Assembly: GCA_023381695.1 (NCBI GenBank)
Contig: JAMCQP010000083.1
Location: 69,165-133,164 of the forward strand
DNA from: Bacillota bacterium
GTDB lineage: Bacteria > Bacillota > UBA5301 > JAMCQP01
Direction: 5' to 3'
DNA: 64,000 bases
The notes under the pieces were generated by a model, which saw nothing but the letters and a program-made list of their open reading frames with translations, did not search any database and had not been told where the DNA came from. The number at the start of each line of letters is the position of its first letter. The first letter of the stretch is position 1. Positions 44,329 to 54,657 of the stretch are shown in pieces. The position numbers were made by a program, and so were the translations under genes.

Positions 44329-45171
44329 CTACAGGCCGTTTTCAGACAGGAACTTGCGCACCTCCGCTTCCCAAAGCTCCATTTCCTCGATCTGGGGCGA
44401 ATGGCCGCTGTTTTCGAAGACAACCAGCCTGGCCTTGGGATAAAGACAGGCCATCTCCTCGGCTGCCTTAAGCGGAATGATCCAATCGTGACGGCCGTGG
44501 GTGATCAGCACCGGCACCTTAATTTCGTGGAGCCTCGGTTTCAGGTCGAAATTGGGCAGGTTGTAGCTGAAAGCATAATTGTGGGTGGCGTGGTGCCACC
44601 GGATGGTCTTCAATCGCTCAACATCTTTGACCGGATCCCAGTTGACGTTATATAGCGGCTGGATCTCCGCATAGCAGTCGCGCATGTCCTCATCCGAGAG
44701 ACACTTGCCGTCCATGATCCTCCGGAACCTGGCATAATCCAGCTTGCCCTTCACCCGCGGGCTGGCCAGGGCGTTGGCCTCGGCCTCCTTGGCGTGGGTG
44801 TGATCCGCGGCGGTATCGCGCAGCATTACGGCCACGACGTTCTTGGGATAGGCTAGCTCATACTCCTGGCTGAGGTAACCACCGTACGAGCCGCCGGCGA
44901 CGATGACCTTGCCCAGATTCAGGCGCCGGCGCAAGGCCTCTGCGTCCTCCACCCACTGTCTATGGGTGAACGGGGGATTGAGCCCCGACTGGCCGCTGCC
45001 CCGCTGATCCTGGACGATCACCCGGTACTTGTCGGCCAAGCGGCCCCAGGAAGCCTTGGGCTCCTGGTGGCTACCCATGCCGGGAGCACCGTGAAAGCAC
45101 AGGATGGCCTGCCGGTTCCCGGTTCCCAATTCCTCGTAGTATAACTGGTTGCCATTTATTCCCACAAACAT
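44329..45171 (-). CDS. Alpha/beta hydrolase, proline iminopeptidase-like
   Basis: 'CFHGAPGMGSH', 'DQRGSGQSG', 'VAGGSYGGYLSQEYEL', C-terminal 'ENSGHSPQIEE'. Confidence 0.88.
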   Translation of the reverse strand: MFVGINGNQLYYEELGTGNRQAILCFHGAPGMGSHQEPKASWGRLADKYRVIVQDQRGSGQSGLNPPFTHRQWVEDAEALRRRLNLGKVIVAGGSYGGYLSQEYELAYPKNVVAVMLRDTAADHTHAKEAEANALASPRVKGKLDYARFRRIMDGKCLSDEDMRDCYAEIQPLYNVNWDPVKDVERLKTIRWHHATHNYAFSYNLPNFDLKPRLHEIKVPVLITHGRHDWIIPLKAAEEMACLYPKARLVVFENSGHSPQIEEMELWEAEVRKFLSENGL

Positions 45172-45237
45172 TGGCGATCCCTCCGAGGTTCAACATCATG
45201 AGAGTTGATCCGGCCGGGCCGGCTCCCTCATGGCAAA

Positions 45238-46662
45238 TCAGCGTGAAGCGTTTTGACCAGCTGCCGCGGCAATCCTGGGATAGTTGTCCAGGAATTGGAC
45301 CATGGATTTTTCGAAGTCCAGAAGGCCTTGCACCGTGCAGTATTCGTCGCTGGAATGCTGGCGGGAACCATGTCCCAACCCTCCGGAGATGTAAGGAATG
45401 CCCAGGACCCGCTCGAAGATCCAATAGGGAGCGGAACCGGGATTCAGAGGCTGGACCTGGACCCGGCGGCCGAGCTGCTGGTACGTCTGCAACATGGCCT
45501 GGACCACCGGTTCCTCGATGGAAACCTTGGACCAGTGATACTTATTCAGCACTTTCATCTCAACATCGGAGAAACCGTGGTCATCCAGGTGCTTGCGGAT
45601 GGCTGCCACCACTGCGTCCGGCTCCATCCGGGGGACAAGCCGGACGTCCATCTTGGTCGAGGCCTGGTGCGGCACCAGCGTCTTGGTCTCCGGTCCGGTG
45701 TAACCGCCCCAGATGCCGTCGATGTTCAGCGTTGGCTGGGAAAAAAGCTTCTCCCAGACGGCCACGCCTTGGCCAGGCCACTTTAACCGCTTGACGTCGT
45801 AAGCATCCAGAAAATCCCGCTCGTTATAGAGATCAGCGCAGTCGGCCATGGCCTGGCGATCCGATTTGGACAGATCAATGGCGCCATCGGCCAGGCCCTG
45901 AACCAGGATCCGGTCGCCGGGTCCGACCATGGTCGCGAGCGCCTGCACCAACCGCCAGACCGGGTTGTGAACCCACCCGGCGAAACAACCATGAATGCCC
46001 CGCGAACGCGGCCCGCCCCACTCTCCGCCTCGGGCCGTGAGTTCGAAGTAGAGTAGACCTTTGGTGCCCAACCACATAAAGGTTTGCAACCCTTCATCCT
46101 GCGCGAAAAACGGGAAGATGGCCGCCTCGGCGCCTGCGAACAGATGCTTGTGGGTCGGCACGAATTCGTTGAAGTGTCGCGAACCCATCTCTTCCTCGCC
46201 CTCGACGATAAAGATCAGGTTGACCGGCAGTTTGCCCCGCACCGCCTTGTAAGCCTTGAGGGCCCGGAAAAAGGCAGCGGTGGGGCCTTTAGTGTTGACG
46301 GCGCCGCGGGCGACGATGCTCGACCCGTATTTTGGCAGGTCCACGATCTCGGCCGCGAACGGGTCCACCGACCAGCCCGGTTCATCGGCGGGCATAACGT
46401 CGTACATGCTATAGTAGAGTAAAGTTCGATCGGCGCCTTCATCCAACCGGCCGTAGACCAGCGGGTGCCCCGGGGTGGGGATGATCTGGGCCGCTCCGCC
46501 CAGGTCGGCGATCATGGAACGGACCAGTTCCGCCGTCTCGGCGATCCCCTGGCTGGTGTAACTGATCGACGGCTGGCGCAAGAAGGTTCGCACCGCCTCC
46601 AGATCAGCCGAGAAGTTCTTTTCGAGATAACTGAACACATCGTCCATCATGTTTACAACCAC
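45238..46662 (-). CDS. M20 family metallopeptidase
   Basis: 474 aa; 'LLYYSMYDVMPADEPGWSVDPF', 'EGEEEMGSRHF', 'GGLGHGSRQHSSDEY'. Confidence 0.9.
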   Translation of the reverse strand: MVVNMMDDVFSYLEKNFSADLEAVRTFLRQPSISYTSQGIAETAELVRSMIADLGGAAQIIPTPGHPLVYGRLDEGADRTLLYYSMYDVMPADEPGWSVDPFAAEIVDLPKYGSSIVARGAVNTKGPTAAFFRALKAYKAVRGKLPVNLIFIVEGEEEMGSRHFNEFVPTHKHLFAGAEAAIFPFFAQDEGLQTFMWLGTKGLLYFELTARGGEWGGPRSRGIHGCFAGWVHNPVWRLVQALATMVGPGDRILVQGLADGAIDLSKSDRQAMADCADLYNERDFLDAYDVKRLKWPGQGVAVWEKLFSQPTLNIDGIWGGYTGPETKTLVPHQASTKMDVRLVPRMEPDAVVAAIRKHLDDHGFSDVEMKVLNKYHWSKVSIEEPVVQAMLQTYQQLGRRVQVQPLNPGSAPYWIFERVLGIPYISGGLGHGSRQHSSDEYCTVQGLLDFEKSMVQFLDNYPRIAAAAGQNASR

Positions 46663-46719
46663 CTTGTGATCTGGCGGTTGCCGTCCCGCCGGGAGGTAGC
46701 GCCATGATCTAAAAATCGT

Positions 46720-47883
46720 CTATATTGGGATTGTCACCGATGCCAGGTCGCGAGGGAACCTGGTCAGGCGTTCCGAACCGGCGGCGGTGATCAGGACCGT
46801 GTCCGAAATCCGATAACCGCCCTGGTTCGGGACGTAAATGCCTGGTTCGCTGGAAACCACCATCCCCGGCCTGAGCACCGTGGCGTCACCATCCTCGATC
46901 CACGGTGGTTCGTGGTTTTGGATCCCGATGCCGTGCCCCTGGCGGTGCTTGATGTACTTCCCCAGACCGGCTTCCCGGATACTGCTCAGGCATTTCTTAT
47001 TGACGTCGCAGCAGAGGGCTCCGGGCACCAGGGCCTGGGTGCCGATCTCCTGGGCTGCTCTGGCGGCCTCATACCGCTTGCGCTGCTCCGGGGTTGGCTC
47101 GCCGAGAATGAAGGTCCGTTCGCTTTCGGCGAAATAGCCCCCAACGGCGCAACCGACGCTCAGGATCAGGTTCTCGTCGGGAGCGACGCGCCGGGGGGAG
47201 GGGAGCCCGTGGGGAAAAGCCGAGCGTGGCCCGGAACACACCAGGGCGCCGGCCAACATGGACACAACCACCACCGGGTTCAGTTCAGCCTGCATCTTGC
47301 GGATTACGCCGCTGGCCATGGCCTGCTCGATCTCAATTTCCGAGGGACGCCCACCTGAACGGATCAGGCGCAGGCCTTCCTCCAGCATCCAATCCGAATA
47401 AAAGGCAGCTTTGCGGTGTAGCTCGATCTCCTCGGGGTCTTTGACCAGCCGCAAGTTGGCGATGATGTCGCCGGCCTCAACCCACGCAACTCCGGGCATG
47501 GCTTCGCCCAAACGCTGGTGGGCACTCACGCCAAGGCTTCCCTCAAAACCCAGGCGGGCGGCGCTGAACCCCTGGGCGGCCAGACGTTCTCCCATCCACT
47601 GGATTGGGTGGATGACGCCCGGAAACTCAAAGTAGACCTCGACCTCGGGAGCCCAGGCTCCCTCGTGGACGTACTCTTCCTCCAACTTGGGCACGAACAG
47701 GATCGGGTTACCTTTCTGGGGAACGTAGAGCCCCACTGGCCGTTCCGTGGGGGTGTGGAAGAACCCGACCAAATAGTAGATCTGGTGGTGATTCAGGATC
47801 AAGAGACCATCCAGCTCCCGGCGGGCTAGAGTTTCCTGGGCCGCCGCCACCTTGCGCCTGTAAAAGGCTTCACCCAAACGCAT
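46720..47883 (-). CDS. M24 family Xaa-Pro aminopeptidase-like
   Basis: 'HRQGHGIGIQNHEPPWI', 'VVSSEPGIYVPNQGGYRISDTVLIT'. Confidence 0.9.
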   Translation of the reverse strand: MRLGEAFYRRKVAAAQETLARRELDGLLILNHHQIYYLVGFFHTPTERPVGLYVPQKGNPILFVPKLEEEYVHEGAWAPEVEVYFEFPGVIHPIQWMGERLAAQGFSAARLGFEGSLGVSAHQRLGEAMPGVAWVEAGDIIANLRLVKDPEEIELHRKAAFYSDWMLEEGLRLIRSGGRPSEIEIEQAMASGVIRKMQAELNPVVVVSMLAGALVCSGPRSAFPHGLPSPRRVAPDENLILSVGCAVGGYFAESERTFILGEPTPEQRKRYEAARAAQEIGTQALVPGALCCDVNKKCLSSIREAGLGKYIKHRQGHGIGIQNHEPPWIEDGDATVLRPGMVVSSEPGIYVPNQGGYRISDTVLITAAGSERLTRFPRDLASVTIPI

Positions 47884-47899
47884 TTCATGATCACCTTCT

Positions 47900-48832
47900 T
47901 CACCGGCGTTTCAGCCGCGGGTTCACGATCTCGTTCAGAGCCGTACCCACGAACGTCACCGAGATCACCAGGAGAAAAATCGCCAGACTCGGGAAGAACG
48001 CCCACCACCAGGCGGTGACAAAAGCACCGTTTCGCTGGGCGTTCTGAAGGATGCGGCCCCATGACCATTGGAGCGGGTCCCCCAGGCCCAGGAAGCTGAG
48101 GCCGGCCTCAGATAGCACGGCCCGCGAGATAGTAAGAAAAGCGTTGACTACCAGAGTCGGCACCGCGTTAGGCAACAGGTGGCGCCAGAGAATGTGGGCG
48201 TTACTGCTTCCCATGGCCACTGCCGCCTCAACGAAGGGTTGTTCGACCGTGGCCAGAGTGACGCCTCGCACCACGCGGGCAATCTGCGGCCAGGAGAAGA
48301 TCCCGATCACGATGGCCACGTTGAACAACGTCGACCCCATCACCGCTGCCATCAGGATCATGAGAGGCAATACCGGCAGACTGAGAAAGATGTCGGTCAG
48401 GCCCGTGAGTATTGCATCAATCCGGCCCTTGTAGAAGGCGCCAGCCAGGCCGATGGGTACGCCAATGCCAAGCGCCAGGCCAGTGGCCAGGATACCGACG
48501 TACATGGTGACCCGGGAGCCCCAGACTACCTCGGCAAAGAGATCCAGGCCGAGGTCATCGGTACCAAACCAATGCTTTCCCGTCGGCGGGTTGACCAGTT
48601 CATCCGGCTGACCATAGCCCCTGGGAAAAGAGGTGATCGCGGGTGCCAGAATCGCCACGACGATGAAACTCAGGAGGATGACCAGGCCGAACATCGCCAG
48701 GGGATTTCTGCGGAACTGGCGCCAGTTCTTGGACCACTGCGAAACTGGGGGAGAAACCGCGGTGGCGCGAAGATCGGCGGTGCCACTCGGGTGCCAATCA
48801 TGGGGGATGGGTGCCGGAAAGTTGTTGGCCAT
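47900..48832 (-). CDS. ABC transporter permease, DppC/OppC type
   Basis: 310 aa; 'HWFGTDDLGLDLFAEVVWGSRVTMYVG', 'EAGLSFLGLGDPLQWSWGRIL'. Confidence 0.93.
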   Translation of the reverse strand: MANNFPAPIPHDWHPSGTADLRATAVSPPVSQWSKNWRQFRRNPLAMFGLVILLSFIVVAILAPAITSFPRGYGQPDELVNPPTGKHWFGTDDLGLDLFAEVVWGSRVTMYVGILATGLALGIGVPIGLAGAFYKGRIDAILTGLTDIFLSLPVLPLMILMAAVMGSTLFNVAIVIGIFSWPQIARVVRGVTLATVEQPFVEAAVAMGSSNAHILWRHLLPNAVPTLVVNAFLTISRAVLSEAGLSFLGLGDPLQWSWGRILQNAQRNGAFVTAWWWAFFPSLAIFLLVISVTFVGTALNEIVNPRLKRR

Positions 48833-48845
48833 TTCGGTTAACCTC

Positions 48846-49802
48846 TCACTCGTAACGAATTCTCGGATCCAGGAGCCCGTAAAACAGGTCGATCACGATG
48901 TTGGCGGTGATAACGGTTGTCGCCAGGAGGATGAAGGCCCCTTGAAGGACTGGATAGTCAAGCTGAAGCACTGAATCGTAAATCAAACGGCCAAGCCCCG
49001 GGTAAGCATAAACCGTTTCGGTGAGAACAGCACCACCCACCAGGTAACCGAGCTGCAGGCCCATCATCGTGATCGTGGGCAGGAAAGCGTTTTTCAGCGC
49101 GTGCTTATAGATGACCACTTTTCCCGTCAGCCCTTTCGAGCGAGCGGTCCGTATGAAGTCCTCCTGCAGGACATCGAGCATGCTGGTGCGCAAGAACAGC
49201 ACATATTGGGCCAGTTGGGTCAGAACCAGGGTGGCCACTGGCAAAACCAGGTGTTCCACCACACTGGCCACCATCTCCCATCCCCCGACATCGATCTCCT
49301 TGGCGCCGCCGATCGGGAAGAGATTCCACTTATATCCGAAGAAATAGAGCATGGTAATGGCCAGCCAGGGGATGAAAACCGAATTGCCAAAGACGGCGAA
49401 AGCGTTGATTGTCCGGTCAACCAGGCTTCCACGCCGCACCGCGGAAATTACCCCGAGCGGGATACCCAGCATGATGGTAATGAGGAAAGCACTACCCGTT
49501 AGCATCAGCGTCCAGGGCAGCCGTTCCATGACGATCCGGCTGATCGGCTGTAGCGATCTGAAGGAGATGCCGAGATTGCCAGTCGCCAGTTGCTTGAGGT
49601 AGAGCAAATACTGCACCGCGAGCGGCTTGTCCAGGCCAAAGTCTTTGAGTATGCTCTCCCGCAGTTCCTGGGTCATGTGCGGATCGGCCATGACATCGGC
49701 CGGATTCCCCGGCATGAGGCGCAAGATCAAAAACGTCAATGTTACTGATATTAGAACAGTCACGAAGCCGCGTCCGATGCGTTTCACGAGATATCTTGAC
49801 AT
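48846..49802 (-). CDS. ABC transporter permease, DppB/OppB type
   Basis: ATG 49802: MSRYLVKRIGRGFVTVLISVTLTFLILRLMPGNPAD. Confidence 0.93.
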   Translation of the reverse strand: MSRYLVKRIGRGFVTVLISVTLTFLILRLMPGNPADVMADPHMTQELRESILKDFGLDKPLAVQYLLYLKQLATGNLGISFRSLQPISRIVMERLPWTLMLTGSAFLITIMLGIPLGVISAVRRGSLVDRTINAFAVFGNSVFIPWLAITMLYFFGYKWNLFPIGGAKEIDVGGWEMVASVVEHLVLPVATLVLTQLAQYVLFLRTSMLDVLQEDFIRTARSKGLTGKVVIYKHALKNAFLPTITMMGLQLGYLVGGAVLTETVYAYPGLGRLIYDSVLQLDYPVLQGAFILLATTVITANIVIDLFYGLLDPRIRYE

Positions 49803-49867
49803 AAAAATCCTCCGTCCGGGAAACCGTTGGGGATGCCAGCCTGACACCCCCAACGGCCTTTCATCAG

Positions 49868-51523
49868 CTATCTCTTAACCCGGTAGACGCCGACCAGCGA
49901 TTGCGGGTCGACAAAGCCGCGCAGATCGCTTGGGAATATCTTCCAACCAGCCCACTTGTCCGACATGGCCAGATTGTAAGTCTCAACCCACAGGGTGATG
50001 ACTGGAATCTGGTCGTGAAGGTATTCCTGGAGAGCGAATAGCTTCTTCTTCATGGTTTTGCTGTCCATGGCTCCCTGGGCTTCCTTGATCATGGCGTCCA
50101 GCTTGGGATCATTGATGCCGCTGTAGTTAATCCCGCCCTTCTGCCAGTTATCCGAGAGGAACAGGAGGCCGAGGTAATCGGCCGGTTCGTCCATGACCCC
50201 CCACTTGCCGGCGTAGATGTCGAAGTCAAGCGCCTTGGCCCTGGCCAGGTAGGTGTTGCGCTCCATCCCCTGGAGATCGATCTTGACGCCGATCTTGGCC
50301 AGGTCGTCAGCAATCATCTTCACGGCCTTGGCCATCGGGTCGAAACCCTGGTCGTAGATCAGGGTAAACTCCAGTTTGCCGTTGGGGCCAACCCGTACAC
50401 CGCCCTGATCCTTGTAACCGGCTTTCTCAAGTTGTTTCCTGGCCGCTTCAAGATTGAAGGCATAGTCCTTGACGTTTGGGTTGTAGCAACCGCCTAATAC
50501 CGGTGAGACCGGAGTGGGGATGTCCAAGCTGTTGCCCCGAAGCACGATGTTCTTGATCGCTTCCTTGTTGACCGCCTGGGCGATGGCCTGGCGGACTGCT
50601 TTATTGGCCAGCGCTTTGGCGTTCGGGCGCTGGAAATTGAAGGTAAGGTGGCCGTAACCCAGGGACGCGGTCCGGCCAATCTTGATGCCGGGGGTGGCTT
50701 TCAGGTCGGCCACCGAGGCCGGCGGAATTGGATTGGCGATGGCGTCGATGTCGCCTTTCTTTAGCGCCAGGATCATGGTGTTCATATCCGGGTAGACACG
50801 AAACTGGATCTTATCGACGTAAGGCTTCTTATCCGGAGCCATCCAGGTCTTGCCCTGGGGTTCGAGTTCCCAGTACTGGCCTTTCTCGTACCTGGTCAGC
50901 TTGAAAGGACCGGCGCCGACCGGCTGATCATTGGTGAACTTCTTGTTTTCACCCACGGTCGACCAGATATGGGCTGGAACGACCTTGAGCCAGTAACCGA
51001 CAGTGGTCGCAAACACAGCGCTGGGTTTCTTCAGGTTGAAGGTAACGGTGGTGGCGTCCGGGGTATCAATGGAAACCGCGTCCTTCAACAGCGACGCGTT
51101 ATAGCCAATGGTTTCCTTCAGCGTCACTTCAGCCGTATACTTGACATCGGCCGAGGTAACCGGCTTGCCATCGTCCCACTTCATGTCGTCGCGGAGTTTG
51201 TAGGTAACGCTCCTGCCGTCGGGGCTGGTCTTCCACTCTTTAGCCAGATAACCGACCTTCTCGCCCTTCTCGTTGAAAGTGAGGAGACTCGGGTAGATCA
51301 GGTCGAGAATCCAGGAGGTGGTAATGCTGTTGGAGACCAGGACGTTCAGGGTGTCGGGATCGGTCATGGTGCCGATTTTGAGGGTGCCGCCGAACTTTGA
51401 GGTGGGCTCGTTGGAGTTCTGGCTCGAAGGCCTTTTTCCAGCACCATAAGCGGTCAGGGCCAGCGAGGCAATGAGTAGCAGGGCCGTCACCAGGACCAGA
51501 ATTCGACTCTTTTTGACAAGCAT
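49868..51523 (-). CDS. ABC transporter peptide-binding protein (family 5)
   Basis: 551 aa with signal peptide; 'LAKEWKTSPDGRSVTYKLRDDMKWDDGKPVTSADVKYT'. Confidence 0.93.
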   Translation of the reverse strand: MLVKKSRILVLVTALLLIASLALTAYGAGKRPSSQNSNEPTSKFGGTLKIGTMTDPDTLNVLVSNSITTSWILDLIYPSLLTFNEKGEKVGYLAKEWKTSPDGRSVTYKLRDDMKWDDGKPVTSADVKYTAEVTLKETIGYNASLLKDAVSIDTPDATTVTFNLKKPSAVFATTVGYWLKVVPAHIWSTVGENKKFTNDQPVGAGPFKLTRYEKGQYWELEPQGKTWMAPDKKPYVDKIQFRVYPDMNTMILALKKGDIDAIANPIPPASVADLKATPGIKIGRTASLGYGHLTFNFQRPNAKALANKAVRQAIAQAVNKEAIKNIVLRGNSLDIPTPVSPVLGGCYNPNVKDYAFNLEAARKQLEKAGYKDQGGVRVGPNGKLEFTLIYDQGFDPMAKAVKMIADDLAKIGVKIDLQGMERNTYLARAKALDFDIYAGKWGVMDEPADYLGLLFLSDNWQKGGINYSGINDPKLDAMIKEAQGAMDSKTMKKKLFALQEYLHDQIPVITLWVETYNLAMSDKWAGWKIFPSDLRGFVDPQSLVGVYRVKR

Positions 51524-51787
51524 TGCTTTTTTCCTCCTTACATTGCGTTTGCTAAAATTGCGTTTGTTGAAGCCGGTGTCAGAAAATGCTTATACCCCAT
51601 ACCAAGCCATTTGTGTCATTCCAACACAGTATCTCTTTGAGGCTCGATTACGAAAAAGCGATAAGAACATATTCACCGTTTACGACAAAATACCTGCTTA
51701 TTATTGATGAAAATAGAAGATTTTTTACCGATATATAGTACCTTTTCGTTTTTAGCATGGGGCCGCTATTTAAACCACGCAGGCTAG

Positions 51788-51847
51788 AAGAAAAGGACAG
51801 CCAGCTTTCGCCAATTAATTTTGGCGGTTGCTGGCTGTCCTTTTCTT
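51788..51847 (-). terminator. Long stem terminator downstream of mcp
   Basis: AAGAAAAGGACAGCCAGC ... GCTGGCTGTCCTTTTCTT 18-bp perfect stem, U-rich on both strands. Confidence 0.9.
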
Positions 51848-51883
51848 GTTGAGATTCTTTTTTCCGTGCCGTCCTCACCTGGT

Positions 51884-53572
51884 TTATAGTTTAAAAATGC
51901 TGGCCGCCTTTTGAAGATCTTGTGCCGTTTCCGCCAGTGATTCGGCTGATGCGGCAATCTCTTGAATCACGGCGTTCTGTTCTTCGGAACTGGCAGATAC
52001 CTCCTGCGCCCCTGCAGCAGTCTCCTCGGTAATAGAAGCAATCGATTCCACCGATCGCACAGTTTTTTCACTTCCGGCCGCCAACTCCTGCGCCGCCCTG
52101 GAAACCTCCTGGATCTGGCGGACCATGGCTTCCACCGCAGACATAATCCCGTTAAAGGCTATCCCTGCGGCATTGGCAATATCCATACCGGTCGCCACTT
52201 CTTTTGAACCGGCTTGCATAGAATGAACCGCAAGGGTGGTTGTGCTTTGTATCTCCTTGATCAGATTTGCGATCTGCTCCGCGGCTTGCCGGGATTGCTC
52301 CGCGAGTTTACGGACTTCTTCAGCGACTACCGCAAAACCTCGGCCCTGCTCACCAGCCCTGGCGGCTTCAATGGCGGCATTTAACGCCAAGAGATTGGTC
52401 TGGTCGGCTATTCCGGTAATGACATCCACAATTTCTCCAATCCGGCCGGACTGTTCTCCCAATCCCTGGACCACGGTCGCCGATTCTTCGGTGACTTTTT
52501 CGATCGTCGACATCTGTTCGATAGCCTTCTGTACCGAATCCTTTCCAGTTTCAGCTGTCCTTGTCGCCTCGGTGGAACTTGCCACCATACTTTGCGCACT
52601 GGCGGAAACCTGTCGAATGGCGCTGGACATCTGTTCGGCCACCGTACCGGCGGTTTCCGCCGCTCTGGCCTGTTCGTCGGTGCCTTTCGCAAGCTGCTGG
52701 ATGGTATCGGCAACCTGCTGGGTGGCTTTCCCGGCCTCGTTGGCGGAGGTGGCCAGCTCTTCGCTGGAAGTGGCCACTTCTTCGGCCGTGTCCTGGACTT
52801 GTTTGATCAGCCTTTTAAGATTTCCAACCATTTCAGAGAAAGCCCTGGCAGCATCCCCGACTTCGTCTGAAGATCTGAGCCTGACCTCCTTGGAGAGATC
52901 GCCGCCGGCGACCGCTTGCATGTGTCCAACCAACTGGCGAATGGGCCGGGTGATCATCCTGGTTAGAACAAGACCAGCGATAATCCCGGCAATCACTGCC
53001 AGAAGTGCGCCAACGATCATCGCTTGCTGCCCGGCGTTAATGTCCGCAAGCACTCGGGACCCGCTTTCGTTGATCTGTTTTTCTTTCCGGGCAACAACTG
53101 CCGCGATCTGCTGCCGATATTTGGTGATCGCCGGTTGCAACTCTTCGTCAAGCACTTTACGTGCTGCCGGTTCGTCGTTGGCGGCTAAGTGGCTGATAAC
53201 AAGCTCTGCAGTTTCACCGAAAGCCTCCTCGATCTTACGAAGGTCCCTGACCATTTCTTTTTCTTCTGCAGTCTGCATATATCCCATCAACTTATCCGTC
53301 TCAGCTAAAGCCTTGCTGAGATCTTCCTTGATCTGATCAGTGTAATTGCCATCTTTCGTAATAATCAGCGCGCGGATTCTGTCGAGAACGCTCATCATGC
53401 TGACGTTGCTCTCCAGGGCATATTTTACGCCGGAATAATCAAAGTTGACCACTTCATTTGCCTGATCTGCGATACCTTTAAACATTTGAAAGATAAAGGT
53501 GATCATCATCCCCATCAGGAGCAAAACGATCAGATAGCCGGAGAAGATTTTAGTGCCGATGCGAAGTTTCAC
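51884..53572 (-). CDS. Methyl-accepting chemotaxis protein
   Basis: 562 aa; HAMP region and signalling tip '[48 protein letters not shown]'. Confidence 0.95.
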   Translation of the reverse strand: MKLRIGTKIFSGYLIVLLLMGMMITFIFQMFKGIADQANEVVNFDYSGVKYALESNVSMMSVLDRIRALIITKDGNYTDQIKEDLSKALAETDKLMGYMQTAEEKEMVRDLRKIEEAFGETAELVISHLAANDEPAARKVLDEELQPAITKYRQQIAAVVARKEKQINESGSRVLADINAGQQAMIVGALLAVIAGIIAGLVLTRMITRPIRQLVGHMQAVAGGDLSKEVRLRSSDEVGDAARAFSEMVGNLKRLIKQVQDTAEEVATSSEELATSANEAGKATQQVADTIQQLAKGTDEQARAAETAGTVAEQMSSAIRQVSASAQSMVASSTEATRTAETGKDSVQKAIEQMSTIEKVTEESATVVQGLGEQSGRIGEIVDVITGIADQTNLLALNAAIEAARAGEQGRGFAVVAEEVRKLAEQSRQAAEQIANLIKEIQSTTTLAVHSMQAGSKEVATGMDIANAAGIAFNGIMSAVEAMVRQIQEVSRAAQELAAGSEKTVRSVESIASITEETAAGAQEVSASSEEQNAVIQEIAASAESLAETAQDLQKAASIFKL

Positions 53573-53830
53573 GCCGATACTGGCTCCTTTCTTAGTTTGA
53601 TTTAGCTGCTATTTTTATGGTAAAGTTATCGTCTGGCCGGCTCGATACAATAGCAGGATCCTACTTTACCTCAAAGTTTTCGGTCCCGTTAAAACGCAAG
53701 TTAAGACTTTTTATAGCTCTTCCATTTTACATGGTCCGAAGGCATTTAAACCTCATGGTAGCACACAAAAATTTTAAATGATTTTGCCAACTATTAGCAG
53801 GAAATCCAGTTATTTCTGTGGAATAAAATG

Positions 53831-53843
53831 TCTACAATGTAGA
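53831..53843. promoter_or_regulatory. Candidate operator palindrome upstream of iclR-family gene
   Basis: TCTACA-A-TGTAGA, 15 nt before the start. Confidence 0.45.
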
Positions 53844-53847
53844 TGAG

Positions 53848-54657
53848 GTGTCCATCATGCGGACATATGGCGGTTATTCATCCATGCTGGAGAAGGGCCT
53901 GGCCATTATCGAGTTGCTGGCAGAAGCAAAACAACCTCTAAAAATCACGGAATTGGCGGAAAAGCTTTCCATACCGAGGCCAACCATTTATCGTTTGATT
54001 GGTTCGCTGGAAACTCACAGTTATGTTCGCCGCGTGGGAGAGAGGCCCCAATACTTTCTTTCGTTGAGGTTCTTGCAACTGGGGGAAATAGTTCGGAATT
54101 CTTTGGAGCTGCGGAAACTGGCTTATCCTTATATGGAGCGGCTTAGAGACGAAGTGGAGCTGGCGGTTCATCTGGTTGTCCGGGACGGCAACGAAGCAGT
54201 TTATGTGGAGAAAGTAGAGTCCAGGCGGCCGGTAAGGTTGTTCACTCAGGTGGGACGCCGGGTTCCCCTCCATGTCACAGCTTGTCCACGGGTGTTGCTT
54301 GCCTTTTGCAGCGAGGAGGAAATAAAAAAATATCTTTCTGTTGCAAAAATGGTTAAGTTTACCGCTACTACTGTCGCTGATTCAGAAACTCTCTGGGCGC
54401 GAATACACGAAATACGGTCAAAAGGCTACAGCATGGCTTATGGCGAGCTTGAACCTGAAACGGCGGCCGTGGCGGTACCTGTCAGGAATCACCGGGAGGA
54501 GGTGGTGGCTGCTCTGAGTTTAGCCGGACCCGAGTGGCATTTTAAGGCCGAGGAACTTGGCAATCTGGTGGCACAGCTTCAAAAGTATGCATTAAACATC
54601 TCGCGGGAATTTGGTTATGTAGAGGCTACAAATTTTCCTAGGGAGGGGAGATTATGA
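53848..54657 (+). CDS. IclR family transcriptional regulator
   Basis: 'SSMLEKGLAIIELLAEAKQPLKITELAEKLSIPRPTIYRLIGSLETHSYVRR'; start GTG 53848 or ATG 53857. Confidence 0.93.
   Translation: MSIMRTYGGYSSMLEKGLAIIELLAEAKQPLKITELAEKLSIPRPTIYRLIGSLETHSYVRRVGERPQYFLSLRFLQLGEIVRNSLELRKLAYPYMERLRDEVELAVHLVVRDGNEAVYVEKVESRRPVRLFTQVGRRVPLHVTACPRVLLAFCSEEEIKKYLSVAKMVKFTATTVADSETLWARIHEIRSKGYSMAYGELEPETAAVAVPVRNHREEVVAALSLAGPEWHFKAEELGNLVAQLQKYALNISREFGYVEATNFPREGRL

Noticed and set aside
52236-53336. 366-aa plus-strand ORF opposite mcp
   Set aside because: Antisense to a convincing MCP; Ser/Ala-rich composition mirrors the MCP coiled-coil codons.
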